Source: Lentisphaerota bacterium (lineage in GTDB: Bacteria; Verrucomicrobiota; Lentisphaeria; Victivallales; Victivallaceae). From it: a DNA stretch of 64,000 nt. The stretch spans positions 1,426,001 to 1,490,000 of the forward strand of contig CP071032.1 of NCBI GenBank assembly GCA_017134815.1. Reading direction: 5' to 3'. The notes under the pieces were generated by a model. That model saw only the letters and a list, made by a program, of their open reading frames with translations. It was not told the DNA's origin and ran no database searches. Position 1 is the first letter of the stretch. Each line of letters starts with the position of its first letter. The position numbers and the translations under genes are program-made. This document shows positions 1 through 9,086 of this stretch, one piece after another.

Positions 1-757
1 AGATCCCATGTTCCTCAGCACCTAACTGCAATGCTTCAGATTTGTTATTATTTATAAAATCCATAGCCTGATTTTGGACTTTTATGTATCTACGTACCCA
101 ATCTGGGTGTTTTTTAAGGAAATCCTCTTTTACACCAACAACTAATTTAGGAATAATTAGTCCCTTTGCTGTTGTTAAGATTTTTGCTCCTTTTTTTTCA
201 GCTTTCAACATTTTACTTGCAGCTAATAATGCGGCGTCAACCTTCCCATTAAGCATAGCATCTGATGCTTGAGATATTGACATTGGTATTAATTTTACAT
301 CCCTGGCATCCATGCCATTTTTAGATAATGCTTTGAGTAATATTTGATGCAATACAGTTCCAGGAGGCCCGGCAACAGTTTTGCCTTTTAAATCTTTGAT
401 TGAGTTGATTTCTTTTTTTGCAGTCATTACCGAAAAAATATCTACAGGTTTGGAAACAGCCCTTATCATCTGTATCCTGATATTTTGGGCAGTTGCTATA
501 ATTATGCTTGTTGTGTTTATAACTCCGCATATATCAATTTGACCTGTCTCTAGTGCCTTGGCTTGTTTCAACCCGGAGGTAATTTCGTGAAAGTTTATTT
601 TTATTTTATCTTTTGAAAATTCTTTTTCTAGTAATCCTTTCTTTTTCATAACTATTAATTGAAGATTAAAAGGAGACTTTGCATAAGATATATTTATTTC
701 TTTTCCAAAGATGTTGGCAGTTGCGAATAAAAGCACGATCAGAAATAAAGCTCTCAT
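1..757 (-). CDS. ABC transporter periplasmic substrate-binding protein (SsuA/TauA/NMT1-like), C-terminus outside the window
   Basis: Reading the minus strand from the ATG at 757 gives an uninterrupted frame of about 252 codons that runs off the left edge. It opens with a signal peptide (MRALFLIVLLFATANIFG). The mature part shows the hallmarks of type II periplasmic binding proteins of the sulfonate/nitrate/thiamine-precursor group: an early ISYAKSPFNLQLIVMKKKGL segment, then GQIDICGVINT, IKDLKGKTVAGPPGTVLHQI, and later NGKVDAALLAA and a KKHPDWVRRYI helix. An AAAGGG-like ribosome site precedes the ATG. The family binds a small anion or amine and hands it to an ABC permease; no permease or ATPase is visible here, so they may lie left of the window. 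Base composition is AT-rich like the rest of the left half. Substrate unknown. Confidence 0.85.
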   Translation of the reverse strand, partial: MRALFLIVLLFATANIFGKEINISYAKSPFNLQLIVMKKKGLLEKEFSKDKIKINFHEITSGLKQAKALETGQIDICGVINTTSIIIATAQNIRIQMIRAVSKPVDIFSVMTAKKEINSIKDLKGKTVAGPPGTVLHQILLKALSKNGMDARDVKLIPMSISQASDAMLNGKVDAALLAASKMLKAEKKGAKILTTAKGLIIPKLVVGVKEDFLKKHPDWVRRYIKVQNQAMDFINNNKSEALQLGAEEHGI

Positions 758-1498
758 ATAACCCTTTTGTTTTAAATGTGTTTCCTGTAGAATAAAGAAC
801 TATAACTTTATATGGTCTATTTTCAAATATAATGGAGGAGTTCACCATCACTTAATGGAAAGTAACTGTGTTTCAGTTTCCAAGAGTCTTCAATGATTTC
901 AAAACCCCGGTTATACCAGGATAGTGGAAAGAGTGAAAATCAATAATTAGTTTATCTTAAAAACAACTATGTCAATAGTTTTTAACGCATTGAGGTTAAC
1001 GTTAACCCAGTAACTTTGAGCTTAGAACATCAAAAAAGGGCCGGTTTTGGTTAACGGCCCTAAAAAAATCATATTTCTTCAGTATTTTTAAGAACAACTA
1101 AATTAATGCTGCCGGCGTTACTCTCTTATTATAATATAATAATAATTATTATATCTTAATTATTGAAATCTACCTTGAATTTATTAGGTTAGGAATAAAA
1201 TTATAATTCGTTACGGATTACTATTTTTACAATTTTTTACCAAGGTAATGCATTAGATTTAGCATTTAAAAGAATAGGAGGTAAATATCAAAAAATTAAT
1301 ACCTTAATACTGATTAATAGAGCAATTACACGTAATTATACTAACATTTTTATGTTAAAAACATTCTAAATATACATTTTTAAAACTATTTATTATAAAT
1401 GTAGAAAATTAAAAACTTTTTTTAAAAAAAATCAGTATTGATTTAGATTTTTACATTATAAAATTCAAACAGAATTTATTATCAGGGGAAACTAGGGG
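758..1498. other. AT-rich intergenic region with a dispersed repeat
   Basis: No credible gene is seen in these 741 bases. The middle carries the 120-bp repeat element described at 949-1071. The last 400 bases are very AT-rich and probably hold the promoter of the downstream MFS gene, but no clear -35/-10 pair stands out. Confidence 0.6.
949..1071. repeat. Dispersed repeat element, copy 1, with minus-strand terminator-like hairpin
   Basis: This stretch recurs at 9969-10087 and, more diverged, at 12261-12346. Shared parts are a TCTTAAAAACAA start, TTTGAGCTTAGAA and a GC-rich hairpin with arms GGGCCG (1037-1042) and CGGCCC (1054-1059). On the minus strand the hairpin is followed by TTTTTT, as in an intrinsic terminator reading leftward. 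An outer inverted repeat GTTAACC/GGTTAAC encloses the core. Each copy lies upstream of a plus-strand cargo gene (MFS here). It could stop antisense transcription into the preceding gene or be part of a mobile unit. Confidence 0.7.
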
Positions 1499-2731
1499 AT
1501 GAACACATTGACACTACGTAGGTCGGTTATTCTTTCTGTCGCAAATTTTTTTAATTCTTTAGGTTTTGCAATAGTACTTCCTTTTTTGTCGATATACTTT
1601 TACAATTCACGATCTTTTAGTATGGACACCGTTGGGCTAATTTTATCTTCAATGGGAGCTGGAGTGCTAATCGGTCCTCCAATATCAGGTTGGTTAGTAG
1701 ACTATTCAGGGAGACGTATGGTGCTTCAATTAGGGTTATTTTTACGTGGAGGGGCTTTCCTTTTATTAGCAATTATGATTAAATTTCATGCAATGTCTTT
1801 TGCTTTTGCTCTAGTTTTATTGTTTATTTCGGTATTTGGATTGTCATTTCAAAATGCATCTGACACTTATTTAACGGATTTTACTTCTGAAAATGATCGC
1901 CCAAAGGCATGTAGCTGGATTAGAATTGGAACTAATATGGGATTTGTATTGGGCCCATTACTGGGCACAATTCTCACAAAAACATCGCTAGACTGTACAC
2001 TAATCTTTACCTCTTCTATACTTTTTTTAGGTGGAGTTTTTGTAGGGTTAATGTGCCCAGAGATTAGTTCTAAAGCATCAATGAATAACTCATCTAGCGT
2101 AAAAGTTAATTGGCTTAAGCTCATAAAAGATAATCGCTTTTTTATATTTCTTTGTTTCAGCTTTAGTTTATATATTTTAATGTCGCAACTGTATTCTATT
2201 TTTTCCATCTATGCAACTAATCATGGAAATGTGACTAAAGGTCAAATTGGCATAATATATTCCATTAACGGATTAGTAGTTGTTCTTTTGCAGTTGCCGC
2301 TTACTCACTTTTTAGACCAGCTAAAACTAACAATCTTTTATCGTTTAGGAATTGGGGCAATGTTTTATTTTATTGCATTTTTTATTACTGCATTTTGTGG
2401 CGCATTTCATGAATTTATTTGCTTCATAGTCCTGTTGTCCATTGGTGAAATTATAGTACTTCCAGCTATTTTTACTTGTGTAAGCATAATGGCAGCACCT
2501 CAAATGACTGGAAGATATATGGGAATGTCATCCTTTGTGCGCGGATTAGGTTATACTATAGGACCATGGCTAGGTGCTGTAATTTTTCGTAATTTTGCAT
2601 ATAATAAAATTATCTTATGGAGCATACTATCATCATTTGGTTTTATAGCAGGAGTTGGATTTTTAATAATTGGATTTTCATATAATATCTTTAGAAATAA
2701 ATGTCAATTTGAATTATCAGGAGGAGCTTGA
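1499..2731 (+). CDS. MFS transporter (12-TM, drug exporter-like)
   Basis: The 410-residue protein has about twelve hydrophobic segments and the family's loop 2-3 signature (motif A) as GWLVDYSGRRMVL at about residues 60-72. A second conserved GP pair, near FVLGPLLGT, fits the fifth-helix antiporter motif. These are inner-membrane, proton-coupled facilitators, often multidrug exporters of the MdtG/TetA group; the substrate cannot be read from sequence. The ATG follows AGGGGAAACTAGGGG, a strong ribosome site. It stands alone, downstream of repeat element copy 1, and converges on the 2911-4140 gene with an inverted repeat between them. AT content is as high as in the neighbouring cargo genes. 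Confidence 0.85.
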   Translation: MNTLTLRRSVILSVANFFNSLGFAIVLPFLSIYFYNSRSFSMDTVGLILSSMGAGVLIGPPISGWLVDYSGRRMVLQLGLFLRGGAFLLLAIMIKFHAMSFAFALVLLFISVFGLSFQNASDTYLTDFTSENDRPKACSWIRIGTNMGFVLGPLLGTILTKTSLDCTLIFTSSILFLGGVFVGLMCPEISSKASMNNSSSVKVNWLKLIKDNRFFIFLCFSFSLYILMSQLYSIFSIYATNHGNVTKGQIGIIYSINGLVVVLLQLPLTHFLDQLKLTIFYRLGIGAMFYFIAFFITAFCGAFHEFICFIVLLSIGEIIVLPAIFTCVSIMAAPQMTGRYMGMSSFVRGLGYTIGPWLGAVIFRNFAYNKIILWSILSSFGFIAGVGFLIIGFSYNIFRNKCQFELSGGA

Positions 2732-2845
2732 TTAAAGTTTTTCAGTAATTACCCAAATAGTTTTGAATAAAAAAGCAATTTAATTTTTAAGAAATTGATC
2801 AGCAAATTGGTATATGATTTCTTATGAATAACTTAAATGTTATGC

Positions 2846-2903
2846 ATCATGCTTGTTAATGTGAAATCTTTTATTCTTTCATAAAAAGCATCACAAGCAT
2901 GAT
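2846..2903. terminator. Long-loop inverted repeat between convergent genes
   Basis: ATCATGCTTGT (2846-2856) and its exact complement ACAAGCATGAT (2893-2903) flank a 36-base AT-rich loop. The site lies between the 3' ends of the MFS gene and the convergent secreted-protein gene, so a shared terminator or mRNA end-protecting structure is likely. There is no strong T-run directly after either arm. Confidence 0.45.
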
Positions 2904-2910
2904 ATTAAGC

Positions 2911-4140
2911 TTAGTATATTTTAACATATGCAATTGCACAGCGATTATTTCTATATTTTAAGGCTAAAGGAATAATGCCTTCTCTTAAGCTTACTGCACC
3001 AATTTTTGCAGACTTAATTACTTTGTTTTTGCCTATTTTTTGTCCAGGAACTGCGATAGCATCAATTGTAACTTTACCATTTTCTAATTTTGCCAGGTAT
3101 ACGCCAGAAAAATATTTACTTTCTTTTAAATAACCAGCAAATGAAATGTATACTATGCCATTCTTTACAAACAATGTTGGATTCCACACTCGATCAAATA
3201 TAATGTTTAATGGCTCAATTAATTTATTTGATTTAACTATTGTCTTTGCGAGATCATTATTTCCTGCATTTGTATAAATAGCATATACATTTTGATTTAA
3301 TTTATCCTTTATATATGCAGAAAAAGCAATTTTACCAGCAAATAAGGAAGGTCCTTTAATTGTAATTTTGTGCTTCTTATATAATGAATTTAAACTGCCA
3401 GATTTCATTCTAACTAAGCTATATTTTTTGGGATCATATATGTAAATATAATCTCTTCCATCATGTGCCTGAGCTCTTGTTGCAAAGGTTCCCCGATGTA
3501 CTGATATATTATAAAAATCACATAATTTTCTACTGGACTTATGAAGTAAGCGTATTTTGCTTTTTTCTTCGATTTTTACCGAACACACAACGTCAATCTG
3601 ATTATCCAAAGTTGCAAGAAATATTGCTTTATTTTCAGTAGTTAGATAAGGGGAGTTAAAAGACTTAAATGAGATATCTGTTTTCTTATGAAAGTGATCA
3701 CCTTGGATAGCAATTGGATAAATTACCCACTTGTTTGCTTTTTTTATTGCATAAAAGATTCCATCTTTGAAATTTTTTAATGGGCTACAAAATGTTATAA
3801 CATTATTTTTTATTGATGGAGCATTAAAACCTGCTGCTGAATATTTTCCACAGAGAGGGAAAAAGCATTGAAATTTTTCATTAATTCCGGTAATTAAATG
3901 GTCTGTTGTAATAGCAACTTCTGGCACAGAAAATTTATCGTTTTCAAGCCTATGTGACACAAAAATTGCTGAGTACTTATCATTATAAGAGCTTCCAGTG
4001 TATACGAAACTTTTGCCATCCTCAGACATTGAAGGAGGGATAAAAATTTGCTTTAAAGTGGAAAGCTCGTTGATTTCATAGCCAACTAAAAAGGTACACT
4101 TAATAAGTAATGTAAAGATAATGATAAGCAATTTTCTCAT
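2911..4140 (-). CDS. Secreted beta-propeller-like protein, paralog 1 of 3
   Basis: The start chosen is the ATG at 4140, preceded by GGAGAATGCGAA and followed by a good signal peptide (MRKLLIIIFTLLIKCTFLVG); a longer frame exists but lacks both. The 409-residue protein is about one third identical by eye to the products at 4423 and 18768. Shared blocks are PPSMSEDGKSFVYTG near the N-terminus, FYAIKKANKWVIYPIAIQG, FNSPYLTTENKAIFLAT, and a C-terminal VPGQ...IGAVSLREGIIPLAL. The recurring S-x-DGKS/AIF/W-NPTL pattern resembles PD40/TolB-type propeller blades, but no known family is recognised with certainty. It should be exported to the periplasm or surface. Function unknown. Confidence 0.8.
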   Translation of the reverse strand: MRKLLIIIFTLLIKCTFLVGYEINELSTLKQIFIPPSMSEDGKSFVYTGSSYNDKYSAIFVSHRLENDKFSVPEVAITTDHLITGINEKFQCFFPLCGKYSAAGFNAPSIKNNVITFCSPLKNFKDGIFYAIKKANKWVIYPIAIQGDHFHKKTDISFKSFNSPYLTTENKAIFLATLDNQIDVVCSVKIEEKSKIRLLHKSSRKLCDFYNISVHRGTFATRAQAHDGRDYIYIYDPKKYSLVRMKSGSLNSLYKKHKITIKGPSLFAGKIAFSAYIKDKLNQNVYAIYTNAGNNDLAKTIVKSNKLIEPLNIIFDRVWNPTLFVKNGIVYISFAGYLKESKYFSGVYLAKLENGKVTIDAIAVPGQKIGKNKVIKSAKIGAVSLREGIIPLALKYRNNRCAIAYVKIY

Positions 4141-4422
4141 TTCGCATTCTCCAATTGCATTTTTAAACCAAGAAAAATTTAAGTGGTTAGAGCTGTCGGC
4201 TATTTTTTCGAGCAATCAAGCCTTAATATATATATTTATAACAATGACACAAGTTGTTTTATTTAATAGTTACTTAAATGTTGTATAATTATTATTGAAA
4301 TTATAAAATTTTTAATCAAGTGCACTTTAAATATTGAAATCTTCCGTTTTTACTTTATAATGCCTATCATGCAAATGAAAAATCATAACTAAAAAACTTT
4401 TCTTAAGCTCAACGGAGATTTC

Positions 4423-5685
4423 ATGAAGAAATTATTATTTTTGCTAGCTTTTCTTTTATTACCTTTTTCTATATTAGCTCATATTCATGAAATAATTTCT
4501 AAAAACCAAAGAATCTTAGTTTCTCCCTCAATTGCTGAAAATGGTAAGAGCTTAGTTTATGTTGGAATCGACTGCAAAACAGGAAGACAAGCTATCTTTA
4601 TATCTTATCTTGAAGAAAATGGAACTTTTTCAAAGCCAAAGATTGCTGTTAATACAGATTGTGTTATAGAAAATATTGACAAAGGATTTCGATATCTCCA
4701 ACCCAATTATGTGCCATTTTCTGCCGAAGAATTTAGAGATCAGAATGGACTTGATTCCCCCTCTGTACAAGATAAAATTATAACTTTTAGTGCAACACTG
4801 ATAGACTCAAGAAGAGGTGTTTTTTATGCTATTAAGCGCCTGAATAAATGGCATGTTTATCCTATTGCAATTCAAGGTCAGACTATGCCAATCAAAGATA
4901 AAAGTTATTATAAAAGTTTTAATGCTCCTTACATTTCAGCAAGACAAAAGGCAATTTTTTTGGCAACAGCAGAAAATAAACTAAGTTATATATTTTCATA
5001 TAAAATACCTGATAAATTGCCTAAAGCTGAGAAACCTGTTATGCTTGTAAAAGCAACTGAAAAAATATGTGAATTTAGAGACATTTCTGTTGATAAGGCT
5101 AATTTTGCTTCCATTGCTAAAGATGAGAATGGAATACTTTCTGTTTATACATTTGACAGGCACTCTGGCTCTTTTTCTCAGACTGCACCAGATGGGAATG
5201 AACTTTTTAAGAAAATGAAGAATTTCAGAATAAAACCAGAAGGGGTATCCTATTTTGCAAATAAAGTAGCATTTTCAACTTGCTCTATAGATAAAGATGG
5301 TAAAAATGTTTATGCTATATACTCAAATTCAGGCAATAATGAATTTGCAATCCCGGTTATTTCTTCAAATGAGGTAATTAATTCAATTTGTGTGAGATTA
5401 GCAAAGATATGGAACCCAACTCTTTATACAGAAGATAATACTGGATATATTACCTTTATGGGAGTATTACAAGAAAATTCAAGAATTACAGGAGTTTACC
5501 TAGCTACCTTAAGAAATGGGAAAGTAAATATAGATCCTATAGCAGTACCGGGACAGAGGTTAGCTGATGGAAGAATGATTTTGGCAGCAACAATTGGGGC
5601 CGTTAGTATTAGACATGGGATAATTCCACTTGCATTGCGTTTGGATAACGGCGACAATGTGATTGCTGTGGCTAGAGTAAATTAA
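4423..5685 (+). CDS. Secreted beta-propeller-like protein, paralog 2 of 3
   Basis: A 420-residue product with a clear signal peptide (MKKLLFLLAFLLLPFSILA). It aligns over its whole length with the 2911 and 18768 products: VSPSIAENGKSLVYVG, RRGVFYAIKRLNKWHVYPIA, SFNAPYISARQKAIFLATAE, IWNPTLYTEDNTGYITFMG and VPGQ...TIGAVSIRHGIIPLAL are the conserved blocks. The same blocks in the 18768 copy (PPSIAENGNS, IGAVSIRH) are closer to this copy than to paralog 1. It is divergent from paralog 1 across a 282-base AT-rich gap that must contain both promoters. Spaced repeats of AIF(I/L)-type strands suggest a propeller. Role unknown; export is the only firm inference. Confidence 0.8.
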   Translation: MKKLLFLLAFLLLPFSILAHIHEIISKNQRILVSPSIAENGKSLVYVGIDCKTGRQAIFISYLEENGTFSKPKIAVNTDCVIENIDKGFRYLQPNYVPFSAEEFRDQNGLDSPSVQDKIITFSATLIDSRRGVFYAIKRLNKWHVYPIAIQGQTMPIKDKSYYKSFNAPYISARQKAIFLATAENKLSYIFSYKIPDKLPKAEKPVMLVKATEKICEFRDISVDKANFASIAKDENGILSVYTFDRHSGSFSQTAPDGNELFKKMKNFRIKPEGVSYFANKVAFSTCSIDKDGKNVYAIYSNSGNNEFAIPVISSNEVINSICVRLAKIWNPTLYTEDNTGYITFMGVLQENSRITGVYLATLRNGKVNIDPIAVPGQRLADGRMILAATIGAVSIRHGIIPLALRLDNGDNVIAVARVN

Positions 5686-5809
5686 AGCTTTATAATAAAC
5701 CATGACAAGGAATTGCCCGGTTAGAGCTATGGCCGGACTTTTTAGCGAAATATAAAAGTCATTGATTTCACTAAATCTTGGACTGGGAATACTCGGTCGG
5801 CAAGCGCCC

Positions 5810-6238
5810 TTATTTAGGGTTAGAGAACTTTTCAAAGAGCTCTATAAATTTAGGAGTGAATGTGATTTTAATATAACCATCTTCTTCATTTGTTTTTGTT
5901 CCATATTCATGAGAGGTAATATAATCAAATTCTTTTTGAATATCTTCATCAATTTGTTTACTTCCTTCTTCAGGGTGAAATTTTTTTCTGCCTACTTCCC
6001 AATTAATTGTATTAACCCCATCAGCTGTTGTTGACCAAGCTTTATATCTTACAAAATTAAATGAATATTTATTTTGACTTGCCTCTTTTAGCTTTTCAAA
6101 TATGATCGGGATTCTTCTTTCGATTTCTTCAAATTCTTTCTTTTTTTTATGGAACTCCCAAAAACGCTTAACTAAAAATATTATAAGAGCTGCTACAACT
6201 AAAACAATAACTCCGGAAATGATATTTGCTAAATTCAC
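5810..6238 (-). CDS. Small membrane-anchored protein of unknown function
   Basis: The start is a GTG at 6238 behind AAGGAGATCTTCAA, a strong Shine-Dalgarno site. The 142-residue product has one N-terminal transmembrane helix (about residues 6-25, IISGVIVLVVAALIIFLV), a basic and acidic helical stretch (HKKKKEFEEIERR) likely to be coiled, and a soluble C-terminal domain. No family recognised. Its upstream region is the 330-bp repeat with GGTACAA motifs, the same region that precedes the unrelated 93-residue gene at 14369-14650, so both may share one regulator. Confidence 0.65.
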   Translation of the reverse strand: MNLANIISGVIVLVVAALIIFLVKRFWEFHKKKKEFEEIERRIPIIFEKLKEASQNKYSFNFVRYKAWSTTADGVNTINWEVGRKKFHPEEGSKQIDEDIQKEFDYITSHEYGTKTNEEDGYIKITFTPKFIELFEKFSNPK

Positions 6239-6239
6239 T

Positions 6240-6566
6240 TGAAGATCTCCTTATGCTGTTATAAGTACAATTATACATTCAGAAGCTATGAAAGACAATT
6301 TGCACAAGCTTTTGTATATAAACATAAAAGGTACTGTGAGAGGCTTTAGAAGCTTAGAGGTGGGGGGACCCCCGCCCGGTTTAGACAAATTTTTCACTTT
6401 TTTATTTAGGGGTACAAATTGTAAGTTATTGGTAATTAATGTATTTACTTGGTTTTAAAATGTACCCGGGGTACAAATTGAGCTCAAAAGGGGTACAAAA
6501 TTTGTACCCCTAGAGGTACAAGTTGAGCTCAAAGGGGGTACAAAAGGGGGTACAAATCTACAGATA
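6240..6566. repeat. GGTACAA-motif regulatory repeat, copy 1
   Basis: This region is repeated at 14652-14992 in the same position upstream of a different minus-strand small gene. It contains at least six GGTACAA direct repeats (near 6412, 6473, 6491, 6513, 6538, 6549) and inverted TTGTACC copies. Two copies form a near-perfect palindrome of 21 bases centred near 6501, with arms GGGGTACAAA and TTTGTACCCC. The 10-base palindrome TTGAGCTCAA recurs between the GGTACAA units. A GC-rich GGTGGGGGGACCCCCGCC block lies at 6359-6376. The pattern fits clustered protein-binding sites (iterons or operators). Confidence 0.75.
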
Positions 6567-6600
6567 TCTTCCATTATTTTGCTGAAATGATTTCCTGCAC

Positions 6601-6626
6601 GTTAACGCTCCCACATTAATATAGAT
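6601..6626 (+). promoter_or_regulatory. Candidate phage promoter: GTTAACGCTCC plus TATAGAT
   Basis: GTTAACGCTCCC starts at 6601 and TATAGAT starts 19 bases later at 6620. The second small-terminase copy has the same arrangement with identical spacing (15621 and 15640), although the bases between differ. The fixed spacing suggests a -35/-10-like or activator/-10 arrangement upstream of the terminase genes. Inference from two or three examples only. Confidence 0.4.
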
Positions 6627-6670
6627 GGTCATTTTTTTGTAATAACAACTGTAGAATTAGAGGTCCCACT

Positions 6671-7132
6671 TTGAGAGTACAAGAAGTATGTGACAAACAT
6701 AATATCAGTCACAAGAATGTGTTGAAGCACTGCCAAAGAGGCAGATTTATTTTAGACGGTATCGTCTATACCGCCGAAGATGTTTCCAAGCCGGGTGCCC
6801 GTAATGCCAAATGGGAGATTACTGCTTTAGAGGGCAAGCAGCCAGAGCATGCTGAAATGAATGCTAAAGAGAAACTTATGTCGAAGAAAATAAGGCTCTT
6901 AGAACTGCAGGCCCAGAGGCTTGAACAGACAGTTTTAGAAAATCGGATAGAGGTACTTAATAGATTTCTTGATTGTTTAAATACCTCTTTTTTGAAGCAA
7001 ATTCAGGATGTCAAGGAATTTATTTCAGAGTATATAGATGAGAAGGATTATGATAATTGGAACCAAGTAATAGAAAAGTTCATCATCGAAACTTACACCG
7101 AATCATCCGAAGTCGTATTCGAGTCACTGTAG
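6671..7132 (+). CDS. Phage small terminase subunit-like protein
   Basis: A 153-residue product beginning at TTG 6671 behind AGAGGT; the duplicate at 15683 starts with ATG at the matching codon, which supports this start. The N-terminus (VQEVCDKHNISHKNVLKHC) is a small helix-turn-helix, followed by a charged, coiled-coil-like helix (LLELQAQRLEQTVLENRIEV). Small DNA-binding subunits that select phage DNA for packaging have this shape, and the next readable frame is large terminase, the expected neighbour. It could be intact, but the rest of the packaging operon is destroyed, so it is unlikely to work. Confidence 0.6.
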   Translation: MRVQEVCDKHNISHKNVLKHCQRGRFILDGIVYTAEDVSKPGARNAKWEITALEGKQPEHAEMNAKEKLMSKKIRLLELQAQRLEQTVLENRIEVLNRFLDCLNTSFLKQIQDVKEFISEYIDEKDYDNWNQVIEKFIIETYTESSEVVFESL

Positions 7133-7952
7133 GTGGGGCAAGCTTAAGGCCAACAACAAACAGATCGATGCCATCAGAAGCCATTGTGCAACAAAGCTTC
7201 CGGAGTCAGATACGATTGAAGCAGTGTTTCTCTCCGCTGACACTCAGGATTATGGCTGGAAATGGGAGATTCGAGCCTTGGACATCAATTGCAACCGCTG
7301 GCAGCTGGCGTATGGGTTTTGTAAGTTTCTGGAACTTACAGCTGAATAAAGAGATAAACACAACAGTCGTCGCAAGCTGGCTGCAGAGCATGAAGGCGGC
7401 GAATTTGTTCCAGTTGAAACTCTTGAAGATGTGCTGTATAAGGAATATCTGGGTATCCGACCAATACTTGGTATAATTGATGAAGGCGGACATCGAGGTT
7501 ATGAAGTACGAAATTTTGTAGCTAAACATCGACGGTTGTACACCTATAAAGGCGACAGTCGCGGCAGTCAAAAGTTCTGCTTGTCCAAAAACTATCCCAA
7601 ACTCATCTTTGCCAACAAAAAGGAATATGAAGCTCACGTACTGCATTACATATACAATCAAAACAACCGGGATAACTTCTATTTGTATTTGCTGGCAGAA
7701 CAGGAGTTTAGTCAACAGTTTGTGCGTGAACTCAGTGCGATGCGCCCTGATTCCAGTAATAAAAAAGAAGGGCACATGTATGAAAACTATGTCCATAACA
7801 GTCGGGTGCATGACTACTTTGATACCAGTAAGATGTATCTGGTAATTGAGGATTTTGCCATTGCCAATTTGGCTAAAAGCTGTTGGCAGAAGAAGAAGGC
7901 AGAATGCCTCAATATTCAAAATCATCACCAAAGAAAACAGAGACAATCTTGA
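7133..7952 (+). pseudogene. Phage large terminase (GpA type), C-terminal nuclease part, frameshifted
   Basis: No start codon or N-terminal ATPase domain is present: the sequence enters directly in the C-terminal half. One frame reads DTIEAVFLSADTQDYGWKWE and ends at a stop near 7348. The next frame resumes with FVPVETLEDVLYKEYLG and continues through GIIDEGGHRGYEVRNF, LYTYKGDSRGSQKF, GHMYENYVHN and HDYFDTSKMYL. These are the typical GpA terminase nuclease blocks with their acidic residues (SADTQD, IIDEGG, HDYFD). The frame change near 7345-7360 and the missing ATPase show a decayed gene. A 250-codon opposite-strand frame over it is a shadow. Confidence 0.85.
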
Positions 7953-8073
7953 CGCCAATCAAGAGTGATTGGATGAAAGGTTTTAATCTTTAAGCTTGAA
8001 TTAGTTATCTTTTTATATACAGTAAGTAAGCTGTTGTAAGGGGGCTTAAACTGTAACAAATAGAGAGAGAAAC

Positions 8074-8517
8074 ATGTTACAATTTAGCAACCGAAGGAAG
8101 TTTGAGTATTGGAGTAACAAGGGGTTGATTGGAATCGTTGTTGAAGGCTTTTTAGAAGAATATTTATTAAAGAATATTGATCAGTGCTTGGGACTCGGAG
8201 TAGTTATAGGCAATCAGGCCTTCAAAGTAAGATTACCTAAAAGTAAAGATGATATATTTTGGGGATTTGTTGGACAAAAACCTGGTAATATTGGTATAAT
8301 TCGGCATGGAGCATTACAGGTCATGCCAGATACTCCAGTAAAAAGAGGAAACCAAGTTTTCATTCGGCATGTTAAAAAAAATAAACAAGATCAACTTGGA
8401 GCTGTTTGTAATGGAAAAGAAAAAAACACTTCCTTGCAGGCTGGAGGTTGGATTTTTGCAGGATCTGCTGAAGCTGGTGAAATCGTTAAAATTAAACGTA
8501 TAAGAGACTTTTTATAA
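8074..8517 (+). CDS. Phage structural cement protein (Gp24-like)
   Basis: A complete 147-residue frame. The second half has the capsid-decoration signature: DTPVKRGNQVFIRHVKK, QLGAVCN, a run of polar residues, then GGWIFAGSAEAGEIVKIK, matching the family's VYVRV...GAFR...ARFLTSAAAGGIA layout. In phages of this type it lies between protease and major capsid genes; both are missing here. The preceding AGAGAGAGA is a weak ribosome site. It is more AT-rich than the other phage pieces. It appears intact but has no functional neighbours. Confidence 0.7.
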   Translation: MLQFSNRRKFEYWSNKGLIGIVVEGFLEEYLLKNIDQCLGLGVVIGNQAFKVRLPKSKDDIFWGFVGQKPGNIGIIRHGALQVMPDTPVKRGNQVFIRHVKKNKQDQLGAVCNGKEKNTSLQAGGWIFAGSAEAGEIVKIKRIRDFL

Positions 8518-8564
8518 ATCCTCATCTAATATTATAATTTTGCTTCCCACCTTATGGGTTAACG

Positions 8565-8596
8565 GCGCTTCTATTAAAAAAAGGAGCGCTTTTTTT
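8565..8596 (+). promoter_or_regulatory. Terminator-like hairpin covering a ribosome-binding site
   Basis: Arms GCGCTTC (8565-8571) and GGAGCGC (8583-8589) pair with one wobble and are followed by seven T residues (8590-8596), the form of an intrinsic terminator. The right arm contains GGAG, the only ribosome site for the ATG at 8597, so the same hairpin could also hide translation initiation. It abuts the heptamer GTTAACG at 8558. Confidence 0.5.
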
Positions 8597-9076
8597 ATGC
8601 ATGAATTTCCTAAAGAATTAACTTCCGGCTTCAGCCACAGCTGGGCGGTCATTTTGCCGGAGTATCCGACTTCAGCAGGCTGGAATCTACGCTATCTGGT
8701 TAGTATTAAATCGGATAGGCTTCTGGATATACCAGATGCAACCAGTGATAACGCCTATCAATTCTCCATATCCTGTGATGATTTAAAGTGAGTTTTGCCT
8801 GCAGTAGTGCCGTGGCAAGGTGTTGCGGTCAAAAGTGATATAAGAAAGTTATTAACAAGTGGCAAGGTCAAATTGGTTCCTGATTTATCTGATACCAGTG
8901 TTGACTTCCGAGATTATCCAGAAAAAATGCTTGCAGCTGTAGATGCAGTACTGGAAGGGCGCTTAGACGACCCAATAACTGAGGTTGAATATAACGGCAG
9001 GCGCTTAAAGTACCTGCCAGTAAATGAATTGCTTGATCTCAGTAAAATGTTTTTAACGACGCTGCCGCAGAATTAA
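8597..9076 (+). pseudogene. Phage head-tail region protein, interrupted by an in-frame stop
   Basis: From ATG 8597 the frame reads a domain with WAVILPEYPTSAGWNLRY and IPDATSDNAYQFSIS, stops at TGA 8789-8791, and continues in the same frame with WQGVAVKSDIRKLLTSGKV, FRDYPEKMLAAVDAVLEGR and YNGRRLKYLPVNELLDL. Together these two parts match one phage protein common in Mu-like prophages: a beta-rich first half with a YPASDGWTL motif, then a gpW-like helical tail with a gRxlxrxpxxeLLxl ending. A short piece may be lost at the join, and the stop inactivates the product. Confidence 0.7.
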
Positions 9077-9086
9077 AGAATCCTAA

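Noticed and set aside
5700..5735. CCGG...CCGG followed by TTTTT as a terminator of the 4423 gene
   Set aside because: The stem is only four pairs and CCGG is self-complementary, so it would arise often by chance.
6400..6565. GGTACAA repeats as a CRISPR array
   Set aside because: Units are 7-10 bases, at irregular 11-25-base spacing, with no constant repeat of 24 bases or more, no spacers of uniform length, and no cas genes.
7206..7958. Long minus-strand frame of 250 codons over the terminase remnant
   Set aside because: The plus strand carries clear large-terminase motifs across the same bases; the opposite frame has no recognisable domain or ribosome site.
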